The notes: generated by a model not told the origin, from the letters alone. A stretch of 64,000 nucleotides of DNA from Burkholderiales bacterium (GCA_016177875.1 JACOUL010000004.1:23315-87314), one strand, 5' to 3'; shown: positions 26,237 to 36,306, counted from the first letter of the stretch. Numbers and translations are program-made.

Positions 26237-26827
26237 CTACAGCCAGATCGACACTGCTGCATAGATCGTCAACGCGACCATGACCGTGCAAAACACGCGC
26301 TGCCATATCGGTACCGACAAATGCCGCCGCAATGCCGCACCTGTTCCCGCCCATACGGAGATACAAAGAAAATTAACGACGCAAAACACAACACATAACA
26401 AAACGACGGCAACCGCGATCGGCTGCACCTCGGGCAAAAATGCTGAAGCGCCGGTCACCGCCATGAACCACGCTTTTGGATTAATGAACTGAAACGAAGC
26501 TGCGCCGAGAAAAGTCATGGGCCGATTATGGCCGCCGTCCTTCTGCCCGAATGACATGCGTCGCAATTGCCAGGCTAAATAAAGTAAATAAGTCGAACCG
26601 ATTGCTTTTAAAACCAATTGCAACGCAGGTACTGCAAGAACCATGCTGCCGACGCCGACGGCGCACAAAGCCAGCATGACGCCGAACCCGGCCGTGATGC
26701 CCAGCATATGCGGCACGGAACGCACGAAGCCATACAGAATGCCGGAAGAAGCCAGCATGATATTGTTCGGACCAGGCGTAATCGATGAGACGAAAGCAAA
26801 TAAAGCCATAGGCAGAAGCGGTTCCAT
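26237..26827 (-). CDS. LysE family amino-acid exporter
   Basis: 196 residues, six hydrophobic segments. The N-terminal FAFVSSITPGPNNIMLASSG and the central FQFINPKAWFMAVTG are signatures of LysE/RhtB exporters. It likely exports an amino acid or derivative. It is divergent from a MocR-type regulator gene, with 102 bp between the two starts, which suggests that the MocR protein controls it. Confidence 0.9.
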   Translation of the reverse strand: MEPLLPMALFAFVSSITPGPNNIMLASSGILYGFVRSVPHMLGITAGFGVMLALCAVGVGSMVLAVPALQLVLKAIGSTYLLYLAWQLRRMSFGQKDGGHNRPMTFLGAASFQFINPKAWFMAVTGASAFLPEVQPIAVAVVLLCVVFCVVNFLCISVWAGTGAALRRHLSVPIWQRVFCTVMVALTIYAAVSIWL

Positions 26828-26883
26828 AGTTTGTCTCTTTGCTGTGATGGACGAAATTCATCGTAATCGACATATCCAGTACA

Positions 26884-26893
26884 GTACCGGTAC
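26884..26893. promoter_or_regulatory. GTACCGGTAC palindrome, possible MocR operator
   Basis: Perfect 10-bp palindrome in the lysE-mocR intergenic region, preceded by an extra AGTAC giving a partial direct repeat. MocR regulators commonly bind repeated sites in such divergent regions; assignment is inference. Confidence 0.35.
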
Positions 26894-26918
26894 AATTAAT
26901 CAATTAATATCACACACT

Positions 26919-26934
26919 GTCATGGCGCCATGAC
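26919..26934. promoter_or_regulatory. 16-bp perfect palindrome overlapping the mocR start codon
   Basis: GTCATGGCGCCATGAC spans 26919-26934 and includes the ATG at 26930-26932. A second, out-of-frame ATG is its mirror. It may be an autoregulatory operator or an mRNA hairpin hiding the start. Confidence 0.4.
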
Positions 26935-28354
26935 CAATACAGTTCAACTGGACCATTCCCTCTTATCGCGCGAATCCGGCTCGCTGGTCGAGCAAATCGT
27001 TCGCCTCGTCACGGCAAAAATCGACGATAAGCTGCTGCGCGGCGGCATGCGCATGCCGTCCATCCGGCAATTCGCCGATACGTATAAGGTGTCCCGCTTT
27101 ACCGTGGTGGAAGCTTATGACCGCTTGGTCGCTGCCGGTTATTTGGAATCGCGCCGCGGCTCCGGGTTTTATGTGCGTGAACGCATGCCTTTGCGCCTTG
27201 CCCGGCAAGATGCCGCGCCTGAGGCTAGCCAGCTCGATGTGGTTTGGCTGGTGCGTAATATGTTTCAGCAATTGCCGCCGCAGAAGATGCCCGGTTCCGG
27301 ACTCTTGCCGCCGGATTGGCTGGATGCCGATTTGGTCGCCAACGCCTTGCGTGCCGTCGGCCGGCAAAACCAGAATCTCCTGCAATACGGCACGCCGCAA
27401 GGTTTTCTGCCCTTGCGCCAGCAATTGCAATTAAAGCTCGCCGAGCTGGAAATTGCGGCTACCCCGGAACAATTCGTCACGACTGCCGGCGTCACGCAAG
27501 CGCTTGATCTGGTGGCGCGCCACTTTGTACAGCCGGGGGACACGATCTTTGTTGACGATCCTGCTTGGTTCTTGATGTTCGGTTCGTTCGCTGCGCTCGG
27601 CGCAAAATTGGTCGGCATCCCGCGCCTGGCCGATGGTCCGGACGTGGAAAAGTTGGCGGACCTGGCTGCCCTGCACAAGCCCAAGCTGTATGTCATCAAC
27701 TCGGTTCTGCATAATCCGACTTCCGCTTCGCTTTCCATGGCCAAGGCGTTCCAAGTCTTAAAAATCGCCGAGCAATTCGATTTCACCATTGTGGAAGACG
27801 ATATTTATTGCGACATGCATCCCGGAAGCTCGCGCCAGGCGGCGACGCGCATTACGGCACTCGATCAATTGCGGCGCGTGATTTATCTGGGCGGCTTTTC
27901 CAAGACGCTGGCCGCGAATCTGCGCGTCGGCTTTATCGCCGCATCGCCCGAGCTGGCGAGACAGTTATCCGACCGCAAGATGCTGTCGACCCTTACCACC
28001 AGCGAAATCGGCGAACGCGTGGTGTACCGCGTCCTCTCGGAAGGTCATTACCGCAAGCACCTTGACCGCTTGCGGGGACGCCTCGACCGCGCACGCGAAA
28101 AAACCTTGCGCCAATTGGAAAAAGCGGGGATCGCGGCAGAGGGAACAGCGCCGGCCGGCATGTTCGTCTGGGCAGACGCGGCATGCGACACCAATATCCT
28201 GACCGAACGTGCCATGGCCGAAGGTTTTTTGCTCGCTCCCGGCAGCCTGTTTTCGCCGCGCCAGCTGCCATCGACCCGCATGCGTCTCAACGTGGCCACC
28301 ATGGCCGATCCGGGGATTTGGCGCTTTTTGGATAAGCACGTCGGCAAGTCTTGA
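26930..28354 (+). CDS. MocR-family regulator (GntR HTH fused to class I aminotransferase domain)
   Basis: 474 residues. The GntR winged-helix is at residues 12-80 ([40 protein letters not shown]). A linker leads to an aminotransferase-like domain with PLP-Lys in [16 protein letters not shown]. MocR proteins sense PLP adducts of amino acids and control neighbouring genes; here the divergent LysE exporter and perhaps ridA/aminotransferase. Its stop codon is overlapped by the -35 of the htpG heat-shock promoter. Confidence 0.92.
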   Translation: MTNTVQLDHSLLSRESGSLVEQIVRLVTAKIDDKLLRGGMRMPSIRQFADTYKVSRFTVVEAYDRLVAAGYLESRRGSGFYVRERMPLRLARQDAAPEASQLDVVWLVRNMFQQLPPQKMPGSGLLPPDWLDADLVANALRAVGRQNQNLLQYGTPQGFLPLRQQLQLKLAELEIAATPEQFVTTAGVTQALDLVARHFVQPGDTIFVDDPAWFLMFGSFAALGAKLVGIPRLADGPDVEKLADLAALHKPKLYVINSVLHNPTSASLSMAKAFQVLKIAEQFDFTIVEDDIYCDMHPGSSRQAATRITALDQLRRVIYLGGFSKTLAANLRVGFIAASPELARQLSDRKMLSTLTTSEIGERVVYRVLSEGHYRKHLDRLRGRLDRAREKTLRQLEKAGIAAEGTAPAGMFVWADAACDTNILTERAMAEGFLLAPGSLFSPRQLPSTRMRLNVATMADPGIWRFLDKHVGKS

Positions 28355-28377
28355 AATCGGCTGTTTCATCCCCATTT
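28350..28377 (+). promoter_or_regulatory. Sigma-32 (heat-shock) promoter of htpG
   Basis: CTTGAAA (28350-28356), 13-bp spacer, CCCCATTT (28370-28377): a match to both elements of the RpoH consensus at normal spacing, about 50 bp before htpG. The -35 overlaps the TGA of the mocR gene. Confidence 0.85.
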
Positions 28378-28427
28378 CGGCCCCAAACCCGAAATTTCCA
28401 GCAATCAAACAGTCAATCGAGGGAAAA

Positions 28428-30341
28428 ATGACCACAGCCGAAAAGCAAACCTTGGGCTTTCAAGCCGAAGTTAAGCAGCTTTTACACTTGATGATCCACT
28501 CCTTGTATTCCAACAAGGAGATCTTTTTGCGTGAGTTGATTTCCAACGCTTCCGACGCGGCCGACAAGCTACGCTTCGAAGCAATCAACAATGGCGGCCT
28601 CTACGAAACCGACCCGGACTTGAGAATCAAAGTCACCTTCGATAAGGATGCCCGCACCATCACGATTTCGGATAACGGCATCGGCATGAGCCGCGACGAA
28701 GCGATCGAGCATTTGGGCACCATCGCCAAATCGGGTACCAAGGAATTTTTCTCCAAGCTCTCCGGCGACCAGCAAAAAGATGCGGCGCTGATCGGCCAGT
28801 TCGGCGTGGGCTTCTACTCCGCCTTCATCGTTGCCGACAAAATCACCGTGGAGACGCGCCGCGCGGGTCTCAGCGCAGCGCAAGCCGTGCGTTGGGAATC
28901 CCAAGGAGAAGGCGATTTCAGCATCGAGCCGATCGACAAAAAATCGCGCGGCACCGACATCATTCTGCATCTGCGCGAAGGCGAAGACGAGTTTCTGTCG
29001 GCATGGAAGCTGCGCTCCATCATCCGCAAATATTCCGACCATATTTCCATTCCCATCCAGATGCAAAAAGAGGAATGGGATGAAGAGACGAAGCAAATGG
29101 CGGTCAAGGACGAGCTGGAAACCGTCAACCAGGCCAGCGCCCTGTGGACGCGCAACAAATCGGACATTACCAAAGAACAGTACGAAGAGTTTTACAAACA
29201 TGTCTCGCACGACTTCCAGCCACCGCTGGCGTATACCCACAACCGCGTCGAGGGCCGCAGCGAATATACCCAACTGCTGTACATCCCGTCGCACGCGCCC
29301 TTCGATCTATGGGACCGCAACAAGCGCGGCGGCATCAAGCTGTACGTCAAGCGCGTCTTCATCATGGACGACGCGGAGCAGCTGATGCCTGTTTATCTGC
29401 GCTTCGTTAAAGGCGTGATCGACTCCAGTGATTTGCCGTTGAACGTCTCGCGCGAAATTTTGCAAGAGTCGCGCGACGTCAAAGTGATCCGCGAAGGTTC
29501 GACCAAACGCGTACTTTCCGTGCTGGAAGAAATGGCCACCTCGGACGAGCAAGAACAAAAGGATCAATACACGACCGTCTGGAAAGAATTCGGTCAGGTA
29601 CTGAAGGAAGGCGTCGGCGAAGACGCTACCAACAAGGATCGTATCGCCAAGCTCTTGCGCTTTGCCTCCACGCAGAACGACAGCGATGTGCAAAACGTAT
29701 CCTTCGATGAATATATCAGCCGCATGAAGGAAGGCCAGGACAAGATTTACTTCATCACCGGCGAATCCTACGCCGCTGCGAAAAACAGCCCGCATTTGGA
29801 AATCTTCCGCAAAAAAGGCGTGGAAGTTCTGCTGCTCACCGACCGCGTCGACGAATGGATGCTGTCCTTCTTGAACGAATACGAAGGCAAGGAATTGATA
29901 TCCGTCGCCAAGGGCGGCCTCGATCTCGGCAAGCTGGAAGACGAGACCGAGAAAAAACAACACGAGGAAACCGAGAGCCAGTACAAGGATCTGGTCGAGA
30001 AAATGAAGACCACGCTGACCGACAAAGCCAAGGACGTACGCGTCACGTTCCGCTTAACCGATTCTCCGGCTTGCCTGGTCGCGGACGAACATGAACTGTC
30101 CGGCAACCTGGTACGCATGCTGAAAGCCGCGGGACAAAATGCGCCGGACACCAAACCGATCCTGGAAATCAATCCCAATCATCCGCTCGTGCAGCGCTTG
30201 AAATACGAGGACGCCAAATTCGGCGATTGGTCGCACATCATGTTCGATCAAGCCATGCTGGCCGAAGGCGGTTCGCTTGACGATCCGGCAAGCTTCGTCA
30301 AACGCCTTAACGAAATGCTATTGGATATGGCAGCCAAATAA
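28428..30341 (+). CDS. htpG: Molecular chaperone HtpG (Hsp90)
   Basis: 637 residues. The GHKL ATP site is intact ([57 protein letters not shown]), the middle domain has [13 protein letters not shown] and [16 protein letters not shown], and the C-terminal dimerisation domain is complete. It is a cytoplasmic ATP-dependent chaperone. The ATG at 28428 follows GAGGG; upstream extension of the frame lies inside the mocR gene and is rejected. A consensus sigma-32 promoter precedes it and a strong terminator follows. Confidence 0.97.
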   Translation: MTTAEKQTLGFQAEVKQLLHLMIHSLYSNKEIFLRELISNASDAADKLRFEAINNGGLYETDPDLRIKVTFDKDARTITISDNGIGMSRDEAIEHLGTIAKSGTKEFFSKLSGDQQKDAALIGQFGVGFYSAFIVADKITVETRRAGLSAAQAVRWESQGEGDFSIEPIDKKSRGTDIILHLREGEDEFLSAWKLRSIIRKYSDHISIPIQMQKEEWDEETKQMAVKDELETVNQASALWTRNKSDITKEQYEEFYKHVSHDFQPPLAYTHNRVEGRSEYTQLLYIPSHAPFDLWDRNKRGGIKLYVKRVFIMDDAEQLMPVYLRFVKGVIDSSDLPLNVSREILQESRDVKVIREGSTKRVLSVLEEMATSDEQEQKDQYTTVWKEFGQVLKEGVGEDATNKDRIAKLLRFASTQNDSDVQNVSFDEYISRMKEGQDKIYFITGESYAAAKNSPHLEIFRKKGVEVLLLTDRVDEWMLSFLNEYEGKELISVAKGGLDLGKLEDETEKKQHEETESQYKDLVEKMKTTLTDKAKDVRVTFRLTDSPACLVADEHELSGNLVRMLKAAGQNAPDTKPILEINPNHPLVQRLKYEDAKFGDWSHIMFDQAMLAEGGSLDDPASFVKRLNEMLLDMAAK

Positions 30342-30363
30342 ATTTTGCTTGTCTCCCTGTTGT

Positions 30364-30390
30364 AGCCCCCGCTTTTTGGGGGCTTTTTTT
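30364..30390 (+). terminator. Rho-independent terminator after htpG
   Basis: AGCCCCC (30364-30370) and GGGGGCT (30378-30384) with a 7-nt loop and seven T. Confidence 0.9.
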
Positions 30391-30482
30391 ATTGCCTCAG
30401 TGACATCTGCGTGGCAAGATAGGAAGACCTTCGTTCCCTCCCGGAACGCTCCTCCTGACGCGTACAGCGACAAATACATAAA

Positions 30483-33035
30483 ATGACTTCGCGCTTGCTT
30501 TGCTTGTGGACTGCGCTCGTCCTGCTGACCAGCTGCGGCGATCATACGTCCATGGACAATGCACGCAGCGTCCCTGCGCAAGTTGCCGCTTCCCCCAAAG
30601 CCGCAACTTACACGCAACCCCAAAGCGGCTGGTATTGGAATCCTTCTGAAGGCGGCAGAGGCTATGCGATCGAACGCCAGGGCAATCAACTATTTTTGAC
30701 CGCATTTTTTTACGAGTCCAGCGGCGCCGCCACCTGGGCGGCCGCGATTTTGCTTGCGCAATCCGATGGCCGATATACCGGCGAATTCATGAAATATTCG
30801 GGTGGACAAACGCTGCTGGGTAGCTACAAGGTCACGAGCTCAACCAAGATTGCCGACGTTTCACTCGCCTTTACGACATCGACCGCGGGCACCTTGTCCG
30901 TCACCGCCGTGGGCGGCAGCTCGTCGGCGTCGATCGCATTGCAAGCCTACCCGATCTCGACACCCGTCAATTATGCGGTGACCAATGCAAGCTTCGATAA
31001 CGGCTGGTGGTGGAACCCGGCGGAACCCGGTCGCGGCTACTTTGTCGAGGTGCAAGGTTCGCAAGCCTTCGTCGGCAGTTTTATGTATGACGACAGCGGT
31101 CAGCCCTCTTGGTATGTCAGCACCGCGACGCTCACCACCTCGCTCCAGGTTGACGGTAACCTAGATCAATACACGAACGGTCAGTCACTGTACGGCGCTT
31201 ATCAAGCGCCGGTCAAAGTGTCGACGAGCGCCGGCGCCATTTCGATGCAACTAACATCGTCCACAACCGGCAACTTAGTCCTGCCAAACGGCGTCAAGGT
31301 TCCCATCAGCCGCTACGTATTTAATGCCACCCCGACGCCAAGCAACCTCATCATTTCCGAGGTTTCCACCGCCTATTACACCAATGATGTGGCATGGTTT
31401 GAAATCTATAATCCGAACAATACCGAAGTCTCGCTGGCGAACTATAGTGTGCGCAGCACCTATATCGACTCCACCAACAGCACCCTTTCTTCGACACCGA
31501 TGACATTTAAGTTACCGGCTGCAATCGTGCCGGCCAATGGCTATCTCGTCATCGCGGGCAAATCGTTCACCAATTTGCTGAGCAACAGCCAAATCGTCTA
31601 TATCAGCAGCGGCACGCAAAGACCGCACTGGGGCACGAGCGGCGCGGTGGAATTGCTCAACAACGGCCAAACAGCTGATTTCGTTATCTTCGGCACGTCA
31701 AGCATAGTCCCGATGAGTGCGGGGCACTGGTCGGGCGCGAACGTCATGGCGCTTCCATCAGGTGCAAATGAACATGGAAAATCCATCGTGCGTCTCGCCA
31801 AATACGGCCTGCAAGATACCCATACCGCCGCTGACTGGGTGCAAGTGAATTTTGCGACACCGGCCGGCACGAACGATGTGCTGCCCGGCGTCATCGACTC
31901 GGACAACGACGGCATTCCGGACAGCGCCAAAGTGCAAGGCGGCACCTACGCGGGCTTGGATTTGTATGCCATGGGCGCACGCCCCGGCCGGCGCGACGCC
32001 TTCATTGAAATCGACTACATGAACGGAACCGACCCGGCGCTCACGCCCCGTTCGGAAGCCTTGCAAAAAGTGACGGATGCCTTTGCCGCAAAAAATATTG
32101 CAATCCACTTGGATGTCGGCAATTTGTATAGCGCCACATTCAACCCCAGCCTGTTTAATCTCGGCGGCGGCAACGCGGTAACCTATGCCTCCTGCCTGGA
32201 TGACATCGCCACCTTTTCAGGAACGGTCACAGCGGGCTGCACATCGTTCTATACCTATAAGAGCACGAGCTTCGACGTACGCCGCAAGCTGATTTTTCAC
32301 TATGCGCTTTTCGGCAATTCGCGCGTGGCCGGCGGCATTTGCGGCTCCTCCGGACAAGCGGAAGTCGAAGGCAATAATTTCATGGTCACCATGGGCAGCT
32401 GCGGCTACCGCACCAACACGACCGGCGCGCTCAACAATCTTATTAACAGTCAGGCCGGCACCATCATGCATGAGTTCGGCCATAACCTCGGCTTATTCCA
32501 TGGCGGGAACGAAGGAAAAAACTACAAGCCGAACTATTACAGCGTCATGAATTACATGTATCAGATGCGGGGATTAAACGCGACACCGGATGGTGTGAAT
32601 GCCGCAGACCGCTACTACCTCGCGTATGGCTTGAAAGGCGTTACGCTTTGTACGCTGGAGAACTCGCCTTGCTCGACGAATTTTGTGTTGAGCTACTCCG
32701 ATGGCACGAGCGCGGAGTTGGATGAAAATAATCTGGACGAATCCCTCAATATCGGACGCGGCAGTGCAAACGGCGCCTATGCCGACTGGGACGGCAACGG
32801 CCAAAGCAACAGCAACCGTTACAGCCGCAATATTCATACGGGCGACACCAGCTACGGCGTCAGCATTCTCAAGGATTACAACGACTGGGGCAATTTAAAA
32901 TTCCCCTTTGCGCGCGGCTTCTACGGCAGCAATGCAGTCGCGCCTCGTGCACTTGCGCGTGAACGCACCAATCCGATGAATGAACAGCCGCGCCAAGTGA
33001 TCGTTGATGATCCGATGCCGAGCCTGCTTCCGTAA
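30483..33035 (+). CDS. Large lipoprotein with lamin-tail domain and metzincin-type zinc protease motif
   Basis: 850 residues. Signal with lipobox LTSC at residue 18. Two copies of a module beginning GW(Y/W)WNPxE(G/P)GRGY (about 49-155 and 174-285) are followed by a lamin-tail-like domain (LIISEVSTAYYTNDVAWFEI, 288-400), a calcium-site-like DSDNDGIPD, and HEFGHNLGLFH at 663-673 with a Met-turn SVMNYM at 687-692. This fits HExxHxxGxxH metzincins. An envelope-attached or released protease is inferred. The same modules occur in the protein at 59.96-61.2 kb. No clear ribosome-binding site precedes the ATG. Confidence 0.8.
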   Translation: MTSRLLCLWTALVLLTSCGDHTSMDNARSVPAQVAASPKAATYTQPQSGWYWNPSEGGRGYAIERQGNQLFLTAFFYESSGAATWAAAILLAQSDGRYTGEFMKYSGGQTLLGSYKVTSSTKIADVSLAFTTSTAGTLSVTAVGGSSSASIALQAYPISTPVNYAVTNASFDNGWWWNPAEPGRGYFVEVQGSQAFVGSFMYDDSGQPSWYVSTATLTTSLQVDGNLDQYTNGQSLYGAYQAPVKVSTSAGAISMQLTSSTTGNLVLPNGVKVPISRYVFNATPTPSNLIISEVSTAYYTNDVAWFEIYNPNNTEVSLANYSVRSTYIDSTNSTLSSTPMTFKLPAAIVPANGYLVIAGKSFTNLLSNSQIVYISSGTQRPHWGTSGAVELLNNGQTADFVIFGTSSIVPMSAGHWSGANVMALPSGANEHGKSIVRLAKYGLQDTHTAADWVQVNFATPAGTNDVLPGVIDSDNDGIPDSAKVQGGTYAGLDLYAMGARPGRRDAFIEIDYMNGTDPALTPRSEALQKVTDAFAAKNIAIHLDVGNLYSATFNPSLFNLGGGNAVTYASCLDDIATFSGTVTAGCTSFYTYKSTSFDVRRKLIFHYALFGNSRVAGGICGSSGQAEVEGNNFMVTMGSCGYRTNTTGALNNLINSQAGTIMHEFGHNLGLFHGGNEGKNYKPNYYSVMNYMYQMRGLNATPDGVNAADRYYLAYGLKGVTLCTLENSPCSTNFVLSYSDGTSAELDENNLDESLNIGRGSANGAYADWDGNGQSNSNRYSRNIHTGDTSYGVSILKDYNDWGNLKFPFARGFYGSNAVAPRALARERTNPMNEQPRQVIVDDPMPSLLP

Positions 33036-33067
33036 CGCTACCGGATAGTGAGCCTGACTGACTACTA

Positions 33068-33090
33068 GACCTGAAGGGTCCTGTCAGGTC
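33068..33090. terminator. Hairpin between convergent genes
   Basis: GACCTGA (33068-33074) and TCAGGTC (33084-33090) form a 7-bp stem between the protease gene and the convergent ArsR-rhodanese gene. No T-tract is present. Confidence 0.35.
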
Positions 33091-33110
33091 AAATCATACG
33101 TGCAATCTAT

Positions 33111-33752
33111 TTAGGCATTCCACTCAGCCACCCCCTGACGAAGCTCTGCCGCCTTGAACCCTTTACTGCGCAATAACTTCACGGCATCCGTCGACATAAA
33201 ACAGAATGGTCCTCGGCAATATGCGATAACGGGCTTTTCTTTCGGAAGCTCAGCTAATCGTGACTTAAGTTCAGGGAGCGGGATCGAACGAGCATATGGC
33301 AAATGCCCTGTTTGATATTCTTCATCAGGACGCACGTCGATAACAGTCACTTCGCCACGTTTAGCCTTCGCAAGCAGCTCTTCACGGCTGTTGCCAATCC
33401 ACTCGCTAGCGGAATCGCCTAATTGGCGAAGCGCTTCTTGCAACTCAAAAAGGCGGTCCTCGGCGAGTAAGCGAAGCGTCACCCAGAAGCGTGCAACGTC
33501 ATCGCCAGCCAATCGATAGATGATGTACTTGCCTTGACGTTCGGTTTCTACTAGTCGAGCCGACTTCAATTCTTTCAGGTGCGCACTTGTTAGCTTGACG
33601 CTGATTTGCGCCTCTTGCGCAAGAACTTCGACCGTTTTAGGAGATTGGCACAGCAACTCAATAAGCTCCAGGCGTATCGGGCTTGCGGCTGCCTTGGCAA
33701 TGCGTGCAACTTGCTCGAAGAGCGCATCCTTGATGGTCCGATTTGTTTTCAT
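33111..33752 (-). CDS. ArsR-family transcriptional regulator fused to a rhodanese domain
   Basis: 213 residues. Residues 1-95 form an ArsR winged helix (AAASPIRLELIELLCQ, ISVKLTSAHLKELKSARLVETERQGKYIIYRL). Residues 115-213 form a rhodanese domain (VIDVRPDEEYQTGHLPYARSI) with the active Cys in AYCRGPFC. Such fusions probably sense or handle sulfane sulfur. The gene is divergent from dsrE-like and MFS genes over a region with an inverted repeat, a typical self-regulated layout. ATG at 33752 is preferred over a TTG two codons upstream. Confidence 0.9.
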   Translation of the reverse strand: MKTNRTIKDALFEQVARIAKAAASPIRLELIELLCQSPKTVEVLAQEAQISVKLTSAHLKELKSARLVETERQGKYIIYRLAGDDVARFWVTLRLLAEDRLFELQEALRQLGDSASEWIGNSREELLAKAKRGEVTVIDVRPDEEYQTGHLPYARSIPLPELKSRLAELPKEKPVIAYCRGPFCFMSTDAVKLLRSKGFKAAELRQGVAEWNA

Positions 33753-33833
33753 AATCAAAGTCTCGACAATTATTTCCCGAAAATCAAACTGCCTTCGTAG
33801 CTCTTCATTGACGAACCGCCAATGATCAATTAT

Positions 33834-33863
33834 ATTACATTCTAACGTTCTTTGGAATGTTAT
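33834..33863. promoter_or_regulatory. Inverted repeat, candidate ArsR-type operator
   Basis: ATTACATTCT (33834-33843) and GGAATGTTAT (33854-33863) form an imperfect inverted repeat with core ACATTC-N12-GAATGT, located between the divergent regulator and dsrE-like genes. Confidence 0.5.
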
Positions 33864-33884
33864 ATTGTTGACGAAGGAGTGGAT

Positions 33885-34235
33885 ATGAATGCACTTTTCA
33901 TTTTTAACGAAGCGCCTTATGGGAGCGAACCCACCTATAACGGACTCCGCTTAGCCGGCGCCCTTGCCAAACGCGAGCACAACATCGTTCGCGTCTTTCT
34001 CATGGGTGACGCGGCGATCAGTGCAAAAAAAGGACAGAAAGTACCGGAAGGCTTTTATAACGTGCAGCTGATGCTGCAAAAGATCATCCGCAGCAGCGGC
34101 GCTGTTGACGTATGCGGGACTTGTATGGATGCACGCGGGATGCAGGCAGAAGAACTCATTGAAGGAACGCACCGCGGCACCTTGGACGAGCTTGCCGATT
34201 GGAGTGAAGCGGCCGACAAAGTATTCATTTTTTAG
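33885..34235 (+). CDS. DsrE/DsrF family sulfur-relay-like protein
   Basis: 116 residues. The start MNALFIFNEAPYGSEPTYNGLRLAGALAK and the later CGTCMDARGM are typical of small DsrE-fold proteins, in which the Cys can carry persulfide. ATG at 33885 has GAAGGAG six bases upstream. It is followed 47 bp later by an MFS transporter gene and lies opposite an ArsR-rhodanese regulator, forming a compact sulfur-related module. Confidence 0.88.
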   Translation: MNALFIFNEAPYGSEPTYNGLRLAGALAKREHNIVRVFLMGDAAISAKKGQKVPEGFYNVQLMLQKIIRSSGAVDVCGTCMDARGMQAEELIEGTHRGTLDELADWSEAADKVFIF

Positions 34236-34282
34236 CCGGATGTAAATCCTTATCCACCTAACTCTCGCTCTCGGAGCAAATA

Positions 34283-35476
34283 ATGACTATCAGCTTTGCC
34301 GAAAAGAAGAACGTTCTTTTGCTGGCCAGTGCACAAGCGCTCTTTCAAACCACATCCGTCATGGTTATGACGTTAAGCGGCATAGTCGGAATGAGGCTGG
34401 CAACCGATAAAGGACTTGCCACGCTTCCCATTGCATTAATGGTGATTGGCACTGCGCTTGCAATGATTCCAGCGTCAATGCTGATGCAACGTTATGGGCG
34501 CAAAGCGGGATTCATCGTCGGAATATTTAGTGGCGCAATGGCGGGTGCGCTGGGCGCATACGCTATTGGGATCGGAAGTTTCTGGTTGTTTGCGCTCGCG
34601 AATCTCTTGGTCGGGATTTACCAAGCCTGCGCTCAATATTATCGCTTTGCGGCCGCGGAGATTGCCAGTCCGGATTTCAAAAGCCGCGCCATTTCATGGA
34701 CGATTGCTGGCGGCGTCGTTGCAGCCCTGGCCGGCCCCAATCTCGCCCGTGTAACACAATCATTGGGCGACACGCCGTTCTTATTTTCATTTCTGGCTAT
34801 GGTTGGGTTGGCTATTGCGGCGGCCTGCGTTGTCAGTGCAATCAAAATCCAAAAGCCAGCGCAAACAGAGCAGCGGGGGCCGCAACGAACGCTTTTTGAG
34901 ATTGCCAAGCAGCGGACGTTCGTCACCGCTCTCGCCAGCAGCATGGCTGGGTATATGGTGATGCTTGGAGTAATGACAGCCACACCATTAGCAATGGAAA
35001 TCTGCGGCCAAGGATTCGGCGCAGCAGCGACAGTCATTCAATGGCATGTTCTGGGAATGTTCGTGCCGTCCTTTTTTACCGGCAGCTTGATACAACGATT
35101 CGGTGTGCACCAAGTCATGATGACCGGAATAGCGTTATTGTTTGGGCACGTTCTCATTTCGATCGCGGGCATCGATTATCTACACTTCCTATCTGCACTC
35201 ATCTTGCTAGGCGTCGGATGGAACTTTCTCTTCATTGGCGGGACGACGCTGCTTACTGAAGCGTATACGCCGTCCGAACGCGCCAAAACACAGGCAATGC
35301 ATGATTTCATCGTCTTCGGTGCAGTAAGCCTGGCATCTTTTTCGTCCGGCAGCCTGCTAAATTCCGTAGGCTGGAAGACGCTCAATTTGATGGTAATTCC
35401 GTTGTTGGTTGTTGCGTTAGCAGGAATCGGTTCCCATGCTTGGAAACTGCGTACGACTGCCCAGCTCTCCAGTTGA
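34283..35476 (+). CDS. MFS transporter
   Basis: 397 residues with twelve hydrophobic segments. The MFS loop 2-3 signature appears as MQRYGRKAGFIVGIFSGAMA and a second half-signature near IQRFGVHQVMM. The substrate is unknown. Its place behind a DsrE-like gene and an ArsR-rhodanese regulator suggests export or uptake of a sulfur compound or metalloid (inference). GGAGC precedes the start. Confidence 0.88.
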   Translation: MTISFAEKKNVLLLASAQALFQTTSVMVMTLSGIVGMRLATDKGLATLPIALMVIGTALAMIPASMLMQRYGRKAGFIVGIFSGAMAGALGAYAIGIGSFWLFALANLLVGIYQACAQYYRFAAAEIASPDFKSRAISWTIAGGVVAALAGPNLARVTQSLGDTPFLFSFLAMVGLAIAAACVVSAIKIQKPAQTEQRGPQRTLFEIAKQRTFVTALASSMAGYMVMLGVMTATPLAMEICGQGFGAAATVIQWHVLGMFVPSFFTGSLIQRFGVHQVMMTGIALLFGHVLISIAGIDYLHFLSALILLGVGWNFLFIGGTTLLTEAYTPSERAKTQAMHDFIVFGAVSLASFSSGSLLNSVGWKTLNLMVIPLLVVALAGIGSHAWKLRTTAQLSS

Positions 35477-35525
35477 CAGCCTTGATTGTGAGGCAAGACG
35501 AACGCCCGCTTCGAACCTATTATAG

Positions 35526-36275
35526 CTATCGTCCGCCAGAAACATCGATGAATGAGCCGGTCGTGTAAGACGCCTCGTCGGACAGCAACCACATGACGGC
35601 GCGCGCCACTTCGATAGCTTCACCGCCCCGCTTCATCGGCACATTCGCTTTCATGCGATCCACTCTGTCCGGTTCGCCGCCGCTGGCATGGATTTCCGTG
35701 TAAATGATGCCGGGGCGAACCGCGTTCACGCGTATGCCCTCGTCCGCCACCTCTTTGGCAAGCCCAATCGTGAAGGTATCGATCGCCCCCTTGGAAGCGG
35801 CGTAATCCACATACTCGTTGGGCGATCCCAACCGCGAGGCTGCCGAAGAAAGATTAACGATGGCACCGCCCTTGCCGCCTTGTTTGGTCGACATGCGCCG
35901 CACCGCCTCGCGTGCGCATATAAAGCTGCCGATCACGTTGGTGGCAAACACGCGATTCAAGCGAGCCGCGTCCATGTCTGCGACGCGCGTATGCTGCTCC
36001 AGAATTCCGGCGTTATTGACCAGCGCAGTCAATGGGCCATAGGTCCGGTCAACCGTCTCGAAGATGCGCATAACATCGGCTTCCGATGCCACGTCGCCAA
36101 GGACGGCAAATGCCTCGCCTCCGGCTTCCTTGATCTTGGCGACGACTTGATCTGCCGCGTCGCTGTTCCGCACGTAATTGACAGCCACCTTGTAACCCTG
36201 CTCGGCAGCCAATAGCGCGGCAGCTGCGCCGATACCCCGACTCGCGCCGGTGATCAGCATAATCTTTTGTTGCAT
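35526..36275 (-). CDS. SDR family oxidoreductase
   Basis: 249 residues, classical short-chain dehydrogenase: cofactor motif TGASRGIG at residues 8-15, NNAG, catalytic Ser in LSSAASR and YxxxK as YAASK, and RPGIIYTE after the sixth strand. The Asn-Tyr/Arg after the second strand (VNYVRNSDAAD) suggests NADP(H). The substrate is unknown. ATG at 36275 has GGAG eight bases upstream; the TTG two codons earlier is too close to that site. Confidence 0.92.
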   Translation of the reverse strand: MQQKIMLITGASRGIGAAAALLAAEQGYKVAVNYVRNSDAADQVVAKIKEAGGEAFAVLGDVASEADVMRIFETVDRTYGPLTALVNNAGILEQHTRVADMDAARLNRVFATNVIGSFICAREAVRRMSTKQGGKGGAIVNLSSAASRLGSPNEYVDYAASKGAIDTFTIGLAKEVADEGIRVNAVRPGIIYTEIHASGGEPDRVDRMKANVPMKRGGEAIEVARAVMWLLSDEASYTTGSFIDVSGGR

Positions 36276-36306
36276 AGCCAAGTCTCCGTCTTCAAGGTCT
36301 ATTTAC

